From NCBI GenBank assembly GCA_024400545.1, contig JAKSMO010000006.1, forward strand, positions 1-57,534: 57,534 nt of DNA. Reading direction: 5' to 3'. The notes under the pieces were generated by a model. That model was given only the letters and a program-made list of their open reading frames with translations, did not search any database and was not told where the DNA came from. Positions 35,189 through 43,040 of the stretch are shown here, one piece after another (the first letter of the stretch is position 1; each line of letters begins with the position of its first letter). The DNA is from Bacteroidales bacterium. GTDB lineage: Bacteria; Bacteroidota; Bacteroidia; Bacteroidales; P3. The translations under genes were made by a program, and so were the position numbers.

Positions 35189-35196
35189 CAAAAGTA
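35189..35196 (-). promoter_or_regulatory. -7 box of acidic lipoprotein gene
   Basis: Minus strand TACTTTTG, about 90 bases upstream of the ATG. Otherwise the spacer 35197-35371 shows nothing. Confidence 0.65.
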
Positions 35197-35371
35197 CTAC
35201 ATTTTCTAGGAATAAAGAGAAAAAAAATGTCAAAAAATCTTAATATGATTGCAAGTTGTTAGAACTCAAAATATTACAAATTAACTTTTTTTGTTAATAA
35301 CCTTCTTTCTTCTCTGAATTTCAGTAATTTTTATGTTGATAAAATCGAAAATGAAGCCTTTTTTTGACCTT

Positions 35372-35959
35372 TTAGGGCAGGGGAACAAGGCCGTTGAAGC
35401 CCATAAATGCCATTGCAAGGATACCTGCGGTGATTAATGCGATAGGCACACCTTTCATACCCTTGGGCACACCAGTGAGCTCCATCTGTTCGCGGATACC
35501 TGCAAAAATAACCAATGCAAGAGTAAAGCCTACGGCAATACTAGCAGCGTAGATGATGCTCTCAAAAAGGTTCATGTGTTTCTGTACAACCAGGATGGCA
35601 ACACCCAGTACTGCGCAGTTGGTAGTAATCAGGGGCAGGAATACGCCGAGGGTCTGATACAGAGCGGGAGCAATTTTCTTGAGAATAATCTCAACCATCT
35701 GCACCAAGCCTGCAATCACCAAGATGTATGCAATGGTTTGGAGGTAGCCCAGATTGTAAGGCTCCAGCACATAATAATAAATAAGGTAGGTAACCAGAGT
35801 GGCCAGCAGCATTACGAAAAGTACTGCACCACCCATGCCCAACGAACTCTTTACATCTTTAGAAACACCCAAGAAAGGGCAGATGCCAAGAAATTGTGCC
35901 AACACAACATTGTTGACAAAGATGGCACCGATAATCAAAGCAAAAATATTGATAGCCAT
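35372..35959 (-). CDS. rnfA: RnfA-type membrane subunit of ion-translocating electron transport complex
   Basis: 195 aa with six hydrophobic helices. Signature stretches are NNVVLAQFLGICPFLGVSK and LITTNCAVLGVAI; the conserved Cys in each coordinates the intramembrane iron site shared with NqrD/E. In Bacteroidetes rnfA normally ends an rnfBCDGEA operon. Here it has its own promoter and neighbours of other function, so either it is displaced from the operon or is a second copy. It also resembles NqrE, but RnfA fits better in the cysteine context. Confidence 0.88.
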   Translation of the reverse strand: MAINIFALIIGAIFVNNVVLAQFLGICPFLGVSKDVKSSLGMGGAVLFVMLLATLVTYLIYYYVLEPYNLGYLQTIAYILVIAGLVQMVEIILKKIAPALYQTLGVFLPLITTNCAVLGVAILVVQKHMNLFESIIYAASIAVGFTLALVIFAGIREQMELTGVPKGMKGVPIALITAGILAMAFMGFNGLVPLP

Positions 35960-36006
35960 GATGTTGTTTGTTATTTTATATTGTTATTATTCTATAATTC
36001 AGACTG

Positions 36007-36014
36007 CAAAGATA
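36007..36014 (-). promoter_or_regulatory. -7 box of rnfA promoter
   Basis: Minus strand TATCTTTG, 48 bases upstream of the rnfA ATG. It shows that rnfA is transcribed on its own. Confidence 0.75.
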
Positions 36015-36115
36015 CGAAAATATTTTGATTTTATAACTTTTTCAAAAAAATCTTTAACGATAACAATAATCTTTACAGCTTTTTTCCCGTCCGAGTTCAA
36101 TCATTTTATTCTCGG

Positions 36116-37819
36116 TTACTCACCAATCACCTTCAGGGTTTCTCCATGGTCGTTTACAATTGCGCGGTAGAACCATTCGGGATATGGGGGCTGAGAGGGG
36201 AATTTCACCACTCCGGTCTCGGTGGTGAGAATCTTGCCGTTCTCTTCTTGCTTGATGTTGCCGTCGATGTATTTGGTCAGCAGCAAGATGTCCAGGTTGT
36301 GCCATTCGTTCATCATTTCCTGTGCATAAGCGGCGCAAACGGCATTTTGCGAAACCATATCGCGCATAGTCTCGTGGCTCAAATTTTCAATTTCTTTCAC
36401 CCACTTTGTCTCCAATCGGTTCTGCACCTTCTGCACTTCCTTGATCATCACATCGTAGCGCAGATAGCAGAAGTTGGCCACGCGGTTGAACAGCCAGAAA
36501 GCCGCCGTTTCGCTATACTGGCTCATCGATCCGTTGCCCTCACGGAAACACAGCGGAATCTCTGTCAAGCTGCAATACATGGGGCAGTAGCAGGTGCTAT
36601 AAGTATCATCTACACCAAACCACAGCACACCGCCAAAATTGTCCGGCAGCCAATGGCGGCTCTGAGCCACAAAGCTAAATCCCGTTTGCTGGGTGGAAAT
36701 GGCTCTTTCGTGCACATATTTCTTTCCATCAACCTCGAAACCCATCGGGCGCCAACGATAGGGGCAATGGAACGGGCCAGCGCCAACATCCTGCGTCATA
36801 TCCATAGGAGTGCCCTCATAGTGGTCGCGCATCAGGTTCATCACCTCCTGCACGCTAATCTTGTGGTCGGGCTTGATCCACAAAGGAAGTCTTTCGGCTT
36901 TGATATCGCCCATGGCGTAGGCCTCATAGCGCTTCATGTCGGGGGCAATGCGGTTGAAAAAGGCATACACGCGAGCGTCGCAAGCCCTGGCACCGCTGAA
37001 GGTGATGGGGTTATACGTGTCGGCAAAGCTGAAGTCGGCATCTTTGCCGTCGTACCAGCCATTCTTGCGGGCAAAGCTCACAACATCGGACGCATAAACA
37101 CATTCCACTTCAGGCTCGTCGATATAGTCTATGTGGTCGCTGCTAATCACTTTGTGCAGCCCTTTGCCTTTGGTTTTCTTAAACTTGCCCACCTCTTGGG
37201 GGAAGGTGGTGATGCGGGCCTGGTTGGCATGGCCGCACACATAGCCTTCCGGCACACGGCGTGCCACCCACACGGCGCCAAGCTCTTCGCCCTTGTCGAT
37301 AATCTCGTAAATCCACACCTCGTTCTTGTCGCATAGCGAGAACGACTCGCCGCCATTGCTGTAGCCGTAGGTGCGGGTCAGCTCATCCATCACCTTAATG
37401 GCTTCGCGACAGTTGCGTGCGCGCTGAAGGGTCACATAAATGAGGCTGCCGTAGTCGATGCCGGTCTTGTTGCCGTGCTCCAGCTCCTTGCGGCCGCCAA
37501 AGGTGGTCTCGCCAATGGCCAGCTGAAATTCGTTCATAAAGCCAACCACGTTGTAGGTGTGGGCCGGCTGAGGAATGGAAAGCAGGTATTTCTGGCTGCC
37601 GTAGTCATAAATCTTCAGCATTTCGCCGGGCTTGTGGTCGGCGGCGGGGCAGTAGCGCAGCTGGCCGTAGCGGGTGTGGCTGTCGGCGGCATAGGTAATG
37701 ATGCAGCTGCCGTCGGTAGTGCTGCCGCGGCTCAGCAGAAAATTAGTGCAAGCCTCAGCGCCGCCCCAGTTCAGGGTCATGGCGGCCAAGGCAATCAACG
37801 TAAGGATATGTTTTTTCAT
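36116..37819 (-). CDS. C69 family dipeptidase (PepD-like), exported, second copy
   Basis: 567 aa. Signal peptide ending GGAEA, then Cys24 as the N-terminal nucleophile in ACTNFLL. The remainder matches the paralogue at 9632-11395 throughout (for example SCIITYAADSHTRYGQLRY, QLAIGETTFGGRKE, STQQTGFSFVAQ). The two differ by short indels around residue 185. Two copies within 27 kb suggest different dipeptide preference or regulation; no partner gene is cotranscribed. Confidence 0.9.
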   Translation of the reverse strand: MKKHILTLIALAAMTLNWGGAEACTNFLLSRGSTTDGSCIITYAADSHTRYGQLRYCPAADHKPGEMLKIYDYGSQKYLLSIPQPAHTYNVVGFMNEFQLAIGETTFGGRKELEHGNKTGIDYGSLIYVTLQRARNCREAIKVMDELTRTYGYSNGGESFSLCDKNEVWIYEIIDKGEELGAVWVARRVPEGYVCGHANQARITTFPQEVGKFKKTKGKGLHKVISSDHIDYIDEPEVECVYASDVVSFARKNGWYDGKDADFSFADTYNPITFSGARACDARVYAFFNRIAPDMKRYEAYAMGDIKAERLPLWIKPDHKISVQEVMNLMRDHYEGTPMDMTQDVGAGPFHCPYRWRPMGFEVDGKKYVHERAISTQQTGFSFVAQSRHWLPDNFGGVLWFGVDDTYSTCYCPMYCSLTEIPLCFREGNGSMSQYSETAAFWLFNRVANFCYLRYDVMIKEVQKVQNRLETKWVKEIENLSHETMRDMVSQNAVCAAYAQEMMNEWHNLDILLLTKYIDGNIKQEENGKILTTETGVVKFPSQPPYPEWFYRAIVNDHGETLKVIGE

Positions 37820-37833
37820 AATATGTATATTAT

Positions 37834-38964
37834 TTATTCAAGAACAAATTCTAAATAATTATCTTGGTTTATTACGCGATATTCGGCATCGGGGTATGCA
37901 CTTGCAAACGCAGACGGTACCGAGGGCTTTTTCGTGCCCCATTTGAATTCAAAAGCCTTGAGTGTGCCTTGGTGCTCCTCTATCAAATCAATCTCGGCAT
38001 TAGCGTATGTGCGCCAAAAATAATAGTTTATCTTCTTGTTGCTATTTTCATTTCGTTTAATGCGCTCGCCAATAAGGTAGGCTTCCCACAATGCGCCGAC
38101 ATCATTTCTCACACCGATAGGGCGAAAGTCTCCAATTATGGCATTGCGTATTCCGTTGTCGCAGAAATACCATTTGCCGGCTTTGCTCACCTCATTTCGG
38201 GCATTGCGAGAATAAGCTGGGAGTCGATACAATACAAAGGTCTTCGTAAGAAGATCCAAGTATTTCTCAACGGTATTCCTACTCAGGCCCAGCTGTCGCC
38301 CTAATTCGTCATACGACACCTCGCTGCCCATTTGCAACGCTACTAGTTTCAGGAGCGACATCATCTTGCCGGAATTCTTAATGCCGTCAATCGATAAGAT
38401 GTCCTTCATTAGGTATGCGCTGCTTAAGTCGGTGAGGTAGCGTTCCTTTTCGGCAAATGAATTTAGGTGCAGCAGTTCAGGGTAATTGCCATATATCAGA
38501 TGCTCCTCTTTACGCATCATCAAAGGTATGCGTCCCTCGGCTGATGCTAGTTCACCGAACGACATGGGGTAGAGGTGGAAAGCTGTAGAGCGGCCTACCA
38601 AAGGTTCCCCTACTTGGCTTTGGAGTTCAAATGAAGAAGATCCTGTGGCCAAAACTGCAACTCCTGGCACATTGTCCACAATAAACTTTAGAACCAGACC
38701 AATTTCTGGAACGGCCTGGGCTTCATCAATAATCAACAATTCTGTGTCGGCCAGAATCTGTTTGTAGTTGCTTTCGGTTCTCAGAGCAAAGAGTTGCTTG
38801 GTATAGTCAGATTCTCCATTCAATGTAGTGACCCGGCCAGCGTACTTCTCGGCAATAATTTGCTGTAGGATGGTCTTGCCAACTCGTCTAGCACCATAAA
38901 TCAGCACAACCTTGCCTTTTCTAATGGCCTGTACTACATCTTTTTCTATAGTTCTTTCTATCAT
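37834..38964 (-). CDS. AAA family ATPase with DUF4143 domain (minus copy)
   Basis: 376 aa. Walker A is IYGARRVGKT (22-31) and Walker B LLIIDEAQ. A winged helix follows (about 215-260, YDELGRQLGLSRNTVEKYLD), then the C-terminal DUF4143 region whose AEIDLIEEHQGTLKAFEFKW has the D...ExK arrangement of a PD-(D/E)XK fold. The family is widespread in anaerobes and its function is unknown. It faces a second member of the family across a shared spacer with palindromes. Unlike that protein it keeps the Lys of ExK. Confidence 0.9.
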   Translation of the reverse strand: MIERTIEKDVVQAIRKGKVVLIYGARRVGKTILQQIIAEKYAGRVTTLNGESDYTKQLFALRTESNYKQILADTELLIIDEAQAVPEIGLVLKFIVDNVPGVAVLATGSSSFELQSQVGEPLVGRSTAFHLYPMSFGELASAEGRIPLMMRKEEHLIYGNYPELLHLNSFAEKERYLTDLSSAYLMKDILSIDGIKNSGKMMSLLKLVALQMGSEVSYDELGRQLGLSRNTVEKYLDLLTKTFVLYRLPAYSRNARNEVSKAGKWYFCDNGIRNAIIGDFRPIGVRNDVGALWEAYLIGERIKRNENSNKKINYYFWRTYANAEIDLIEEHQGTLKAFEFKWGTKKPSVPSAFASAYPDAEYRVINQDNYLEFVLE

Positions 38965-38986
38965 CGTTTCTTATACTTTCTGCATT

Positions 38987-39085
38987 GCAAAGATACAACT
39001 TTTTCTTGGCTCGTTGAAGATTTTAATATTAAATTCTTCATTTTATTGAAGATTTTTATACAAAATTCTTCATTTCATTGAAGAT
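38987..39085 (-). promoter_or_regulatory. promoter and phased palindromes of the minus ATPase gene
   Basis: The -7 box is TATCTTTG (38994-38987). Upstream lie two 18-bp palindromes TCTTCA-N6-TGAAGA (39035-39052 and 39067-39084) and a half-site TTGAAGAT (39014-39021) that reaches the -33 position. The TTGAAGAT units start at 39014, 39046 and 39078, an exact 32-base period, about three helical turns. The layout suits a repressor that binds side by side on one DNA face. Confidence 0.75.
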
Positions 39086-39174
39086 TTTTATAGTTTCAGC
39101 ATTCTAAATCTCATCTATCATTAGGTTGGCTGCGCAACGAAGAGTTAACAAAATTAGCAGAATCGTGCCATTTC

Positions 39175-39270
39175 TCCCTCAATGAGGGACGAAAATAGCC
39201 AAAAACGTCCCTCAATGAGGGATGAATTTCGCACTTTTTCTCCCTCAATGAGGGATTTTTCGTATCTTTG
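39175..39270 (+). promoter_or_regulatory. promoter and phased palindromes of the plus ATPase gene
   Basis: The perfect 15-bp palindrome TCCCTCAATGAGGGA occurs at 39175, 39208 and 39241, an exact 33-base period. The third copy covers the -33 region of the -7 box TATCTTTG (39263-39270). The sequence is unrelated to the TTGAAGAT palindromes of the divergent gene, so each gene has its own sites. Each palindrome contains an in-frame ATG, and the 33-base period keeps the upstream frame open. Confidence 0.8.
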
Positions 39271-39286
39271 CAAAAAAATTGCTGAT

Positions 39287-40462
39287 ATGATAGCTGATGA
39301 ATTATTCGCCAATATGGAACGTCAAATTAAGCATATATCATTTGATTATAAACGATATATGTATTCTATTCTGCCGTGGAACAACCGTCTTACTGGCTTG
39401 GTAGGCCCTCGGGGTGTGGGCAAAACTACCATGGTTTTGCAGTATATTTTGGAGCACAAACAAGAGGGTATGCACCTTTATGTCACCGCTGATAGCACTT
39501 TTTTTACTACCCATACTTTGGTGGAGTTAGCAGATGAATTTGAAAAGAGCGGCGGGACAAATCTGTATATTGACGAAATACACAAATATCCGGAATGGTC
39601 TCGAGAGTTGAAAGAAATCTACGACCTTCATCCTGGCTTGAAAGTTTTCTTCACGGGTTCATCAGTGTTGGATATCTTGAAAGGAGAGGCCGATCTCAGT
39701 CGCCGAGCATTGGTTTATACCATGCAGGGTATGTCGTTTCGGGAATATCTAGGATTGTTTCATCAAATTGAAGTTCCGGCATACTCCTTGACTCAGATTT
39801 TAGCCAACGAGGCATCAATCCCTGGGGTCGATCATCCTTTGCCACTTTTTCGCGACTATCTAAGCCGTGGATATTATCCATTCTCCAACGAAGAAGGTTT
39901 TGCTATGCGAATGCAGCAGATAGTGATGCTCACCGTAGAGAATGATATTCCGCTTTATGCCGACATGAAGGTTTCTACTGCCCGCAAAATCAAGCACATG
40001 CTTACCATCATCGCGCAACTTGCGCCTTACAAGCCCAGTTATGAAAGTCTGGCTGGCGAGGTGGGTGTCAGCAAAAACAACATAGCCGATTACCTTCTAT
40101 ATCTTGAAAAGGCGGGAATGATAGGATTGTTGCGCGACGACACTGGTGGGATGCGTGGCCTTGGGAAAATGGAGAAGATTTATGTTGATAACCCTAACCT
40201 CATGATGGCTTTGGCGGAAGGTGTTCCTAATATCGGAAATCTGCGTGAAACATTCTTCTACAACCAGATGCGAGTCAACAACGACGTAGTCTCGTCCAAG
40301 CAGTCCGACTTCGCAATCGGTCAATACACCTTTGAGGTGGGAGGCCGAAACAAAGGCCAGCGTCAGATTGCCGACCTCCCCAACGGCATCATCGCCAAAG
40401 ACGACATAGAGTTTGGCCACGCCAACATCGTCCCCCTCTGGGCCTTTGGGTTGAATTATTAA
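39287..40462 (+). CDS. AAA family ATPase with DUF4143 domain (plus copy)
   Basis: 391 aa from ATG 39287 (an ATG at 39314 is also possible). The frame is open to 39182, but that start lies upstream of the -7 box and inside the palindromes, so it is rejected. Walker A is GPRGVGKTT, Walker B NLYIDEIHKYPEW. A winged helix (YESLAGEVGVSKNNIADYLL) precedes a DUF4143 region ending FEVGGRNKGQRQIADLPNG. Here the nuclease-like Lys is replaced by Gly (FEVGG), usual for this subgroup. The function is unknown. Confidence 0.9.
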   Translation: MIADELFANMERQIKHISFDYKRYMYSILPWNNRLTGLVGPRGVGKTTMVLQYILEHKQEGMHLYVTADSTFFTTHTLVELADEFEKSGGTNLYIDEIHKYPEWSRELKEIYDLHPGLKVFFTGSSVLDILKGEADLSRRALVYTMQGMSFREYLGLFHQIEVPAYSLTQILANEASIPGVDHPLPLFRDYLSRGYYPFSNEEGFAMRMQQIVMLTVENDIPLYADMKVSTARKIKHMLTIIAQLAPYKPSYESLAGEVGVSKNNIADYLLYLEKAGMIGLLRDDTGGMRGLGKMEKIYVDNPNLMMALAEGVPNIGNLRETFFYNQMRVNNDVVSSKQSDFAIGQYTFEVGGRNKGQRQIADLPNGIIAKDDIEFGHANIVPLWAFGLNY

Positions 40463-40508
40463 TTTGACGAATATATCCAGCTAGGTGAAAGTGAGTATGT
40501 AATAGCGT

Positions 40509-41096
40509 CTAAAAGGAAAATTTATGCATTGGTGGTAGGTTGTCTTCGTCATATCCGTCAACCGTATAGAACAAAGGTGTGGCTTTGTTTTTACCTCTGA
40601 TAGGTTCATCTAGGAGGTATGCGTTCTTTATCACATACTTGATGCCGTCGTGACCCAATGCCCATATTGAATCAACTTCGTCGTATGTGACTTTTTCTAA
40701 TTCCACATAACCAATAATGGCTCCAGTAGTCCATTCTTTGTAAGGTGGTAACGAACCGTTTTCTAGATATTTTTCAACTACATTATATTGCTCTTCATTT
40801 AGTAAGTCTTGTAGTTTTCCTGGCTCTTTTGTTACGCTTGCTGCGACGAAAAACTTTTTTGAGGGAGGAATCATTTCGTTGCGTAGCTCAACATCCTTAA
40901 TTCCACATGCTACCAGCATAGCCCAAGGTTGGCGAATGGCAAGGCAATACAGTTTCCCTTTAGGAGTCCCTGAATGCCGAGATGCAAATTTCTCGAGTCT
41001 TTGTGACTTTTGCAATTTCTCCCTTTTCACCATCTCTTGCGCCATCATGCTTCTAACTTCAATTGCGGGAATGCCAAGGTCAAGTAGCTTTTGCAT
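40509..41096 (-). CDS. ASCH-domain protein (RNA-binding type fold), N-terminus disrupted
   Basis: 195 aa from the only in-frame ATG. The ASCH domain runs from about residue 52 (LYCLAIRQPWAMLVACGIKD, VELRNE) to the end. ASCH domains share a fold with PUA domains and are thought to bind RNA. Before it is a helical, Lys/Glu-rich segment. The coding pattern continues upstream past two in-frame stops (see the entry at 41097-41243), so the annotated start is probably not the ancestral one. It is the last gene of a three-gene cluster with a nuclease. Confidence 0.75.
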   Translation of the reverse strand: MQKLLDLGIPAIEVRSMMAQEMVKREKLQKSQRLEKFASRHSGTPKGKLYCLAIRQPWAMLVACGIKDVELRNEMIPPSKKFFVAASVTKEPGKLQDLLNEEQYNVVEKYLENGSLPPYKEWTTGAIIGYVELEKVTYDEVDSIWALGHDGIKYVIKNAYLLDEPIRGKNKATPLFYTVDGYDEDNLPPMHKFSF

Positions 41097-41243
41097 CTTG
41101 ATTTCAACATCCTCGTTAGAGTCCTTGATTGCTTTAACCGTATCAAAAAACTGCTCATATCGTTGTCGTTATTATAAGGTCCGGATAGTCTCTTTGCCAA
41201 TTAGATGGCCTAACTCTGCGCCTATTGTGGAATCTTCTATCAT
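41097..41243 (-). pseudogene. broken 5' part of the ASCH gene (two compensating frame changes)
   Basis: From ATG 41243 the frame reads MIEDSTIGAELGHLIGKETI and then RTL before TAA TAA (41174-41169). Reading on with one base skipped gives YNNDNDMSSF in the next frame. At the TTTTTT run (about 41146-41151) a one-base loss returns to the original frame with DTVKAIKDSNEDVEIK, which joins MQKLL at 41096. The joined product is smooth and about 244 aa. Two opposite indels therefore separate it from an intact gene, whether real decay or sequencing error. Confidence 0.55.
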
Positions 41244-41279
41244 CGATTCCAATATTGTCAGCACTGCAAATTGCACCGA

Positions 41280-41972
41280 TTATTGGTAATACTCCTCTTT
41301 AAACAGTTTGCCGCCACCTGTTTGCTTGAATACAATGTTGGCAAAATCTCTTATGACAGCATCTGTAGAAGTCTGGTTGGCAAACTGCTGCATTGGATAC
41401 TTCTTCAGGATGTTGAATCCACCTTTGCCGATCTTTTCTATGGATTCTAGTTCGGTGGATTCTAAAAAACTGGTGAGGAAGTCTTTCCACTCTTCCTCAT
41501 ATGTGCCTTTTAGCCATAAGGATTCTTTTTGATTCCGGTAGAGAGAAACGTAAAACACTAAGTATGAGTGGGATTCTTCCGGATTGGCAAAGCTGTCAAC
41601 ATCTGTCATGCTTTTCTTCTCTTTGCTCGAAGCGAAATATCCGTCGTCAGATACCTGAAATACAGACATCTGAGCCTCGTATTGCTTGCCGATGTTTTTG
41701 GGAGTATCGCCAAAGTAGAATTCAAAGAAATGGTTGTAGAGGAAGTCCAACCCCCACATGTCTTTGAATACGGAAAGGTGCGCATAGTTGTCTTCGGTTT
41801 GCCTATTTTGACCAATTTCATAAGAATACCAGTCCTTTTTGCCATAGATATTCGAAAAGCCGGCTTGCTCTCTGATGTAGTCCACAATGTCCAGAACTCT
41901 AGACTGATATCTGCTCAGCAGACGGAAAGCCCGCCTGACATCTTCAAAAACGTTGTCTAATTCTTTGCCCAT
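41280..41972 (-). CDS. unknown protein in nuclease/ASCH cluster
   Basis: 230 aa, soluble, with no signal peptide or membrane segment. The N-terminal half is helical (LDNVFEDVRRAFRLLSRYQS, VLDIVDYIREQAGF), followed by aromatic-rich segments (FLYNHFFEFYFGD). No family is recognised. Its start overlaps the end of the PD-(D/E)XK gene by 16 bp, so the two are translated together. An effector or specificity partner of that nuclease is possible; that is inference. Confidence 0.7.
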   Translation of the reverse strand: MGKELDNVFEDVRRAFRLLSRYQSRVLDIVDYIREQAGFSNIYGKKDWYSYEIGQNRQTEDNYAHLSVFKDMWGLDFLYNHFFEFYFGDTPKNIGKQYEAQMSVFQVSDDGYFASSKEKKSMTDVDSFANPEESHSYLVFYVSLYRNQKESLWLKGTYEEEWKDFLTSFLESTELESIEKIGKGGFNILKKYPMQQFANQTSTDAVIRDFANIVFKQTGGGKLFKEEYYQ

Positions 41973-42661
41973 GATTTTCTAGTTTGGAAATGTTTCTTTA
42001 TGTCGTTAATAGATGTTTGCCGTATCTCAATTGGATTGTCGCAGAGCTCGTCCAACCAATGAACTTCAGAAATATTGTGTAGTGAGAATGCTAGCATGAT
42101 ATTGTTCAGCAATCTTTTACGCGCGGACGCTTCATTGATGTCCTGCTGATTGACGAGGTTGTCTTTGCATTTAGTAACCTCGTTCCTCAGACCAATCCAC
42201 GAACATCTGAGCACTTTTGTGCTTTTGTTACGCCCGCAATCATTTGCTTGGCCTTCTTCCATGGTGGCATTCCCTCCTAGGGCAATGAGTGCAACCTCGC
42301 GTTTCTCGGTTTCGTACTCATACTCATTAAGATAGGCAATGAACTCATTGTTCCATTGCTCTTGGTATTGCCCCTTAGTGTCCCCAACTTTGGCCTCTAT
42401 GATTACGTCAAGTTTTTGAAATCTAATGAATACATCTGGTTCGACGTAGTTTGTATTTGTTGTGCCAGACGGGTCCCATTTGGGCCAAAATTCATATTCT
42501 TCAATCAAGCCAGCATCCGAGGGGAGCGCATCGTTGTTTTGGCAGGAGGATCTCAACATTTCCCAAAATTCATTATCGGGCAGCAGCAGAAGGTTCTCCA
42601 ATACCGATGATGTCTTAGGATCTTCGTTTGTATCTTTGTTGCAGAGCTTACTGTGGAGCAT
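41957..42661 (-). CDS. PD-(D/E)XK nuclease-like protein
   Basis: 234 aa. The active-site core is EPDVFIRFQKLDVIIEAKVG: Asp76, then Glu89-Ala-Lys91, followed by a QxxxQW helix start (QYQEQW, 98-103), the typical pattern of PD-(D/E)XK enzymes. A helical C-terminal half follows. The fold is shared by restriction and repair nucleases and by many defence proteins. It heads a cluster with an unknown protein and an ASCH protein in an accessory stretch. The promoter is not clear. Confidence 0.75.
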   Translation of the reverse strand: MLHSKLCNKDTNEDPKTSSVLENLLLLPDNEFWEMLRSSCQNNDALPSDAGLIEEYEFWPKWDPSGTTNTNYVEPDVFIRFQKLDVIIEAKVGDTKGQYQEQWNNEFIAYLNEYEYETEKREVALIALGGNATMEEGQANDCGRNKSTKVLRCSWIGLRNEVTKCKDNLVNQQDINEASARKRLLNNIMLAFSLHNISEVHWLDELCDNPIEIRQTSINDIKKHFQTRKSWAKN

Positions 42662-42799
42662 AAAAGTTGGGTTCTAGTTATTTGCACATCCGAATAAGCA
42701 CATTTGATGAATTAATATGCATATGCAAAAATACATAATTATTTTAAATATTAAGGATTTTTTTCTTGCCCGGTATCGGTCTGGCATCGCTGTAGTATC

Positions 42800-42893
42800 G
42801 CTCGTTATACTATACTTATACTATATTTATACCTTAGTTATACTATTGCTAATAGGATAACTATAGTATATATATGGTATAAATACAGTATAA
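42800..42893. repeat. palindromic AT-rich element (copy 2)
   Basis: It shares CTCGTTATAC, TATACCTTAGTTATACTAT, GCTAATAGGATAA and TATAGTATATATATGGTATAA with the element at 20783-20895, in the same order. The right end is followed by GGGTGGGGTGG-type sequence where copy 1 has CACTCC units on its left. It ends the accessory stretch 37.8-42.7 kb. The remaining spacer 42662-43040 has only the promoter of the next gene. Confidence 0.6.
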
Positions 42894-42986
42894 GGATCAA
42901 GGGTGGGGTGGCGTTGGGGTGGGATGGAGGGGCTATTATATAATGATAAGGCGGAGGTGGGAATGAACAGGTGTTGATAGTTTTTG

Positions 42987-43017
42987 TTTGGCATGTGGGA
43001 AAAAGTTTGTATCTTTG
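42987..43017 (+). promoter_or_regulatory. promoter of the 223-aa protein gene
   Basis: TTTG (42987-42990), 19 bases, TATCTTTG (43010-43017), a full Bacteroidetes promoter 24 bases before the ATG. Confidence 0.85.
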
Positions 43018-43040
43018 CAGTCGCAAAAATGAATTGAAAA

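Noticed and set aside
38965..39286. CRISPR array
   Set aside because: Units are short palindromes with only three or fewer copies, spacers are 14-18 bases and AT-rich, and no cas gene is present.
39182..39286. Longer N-terminus of the plus ATPase from 39182
   Set aside because: That stretch lies upstream of the -7 box at 39263 and consists of palindromes. The start at 39287 follows the promoter.
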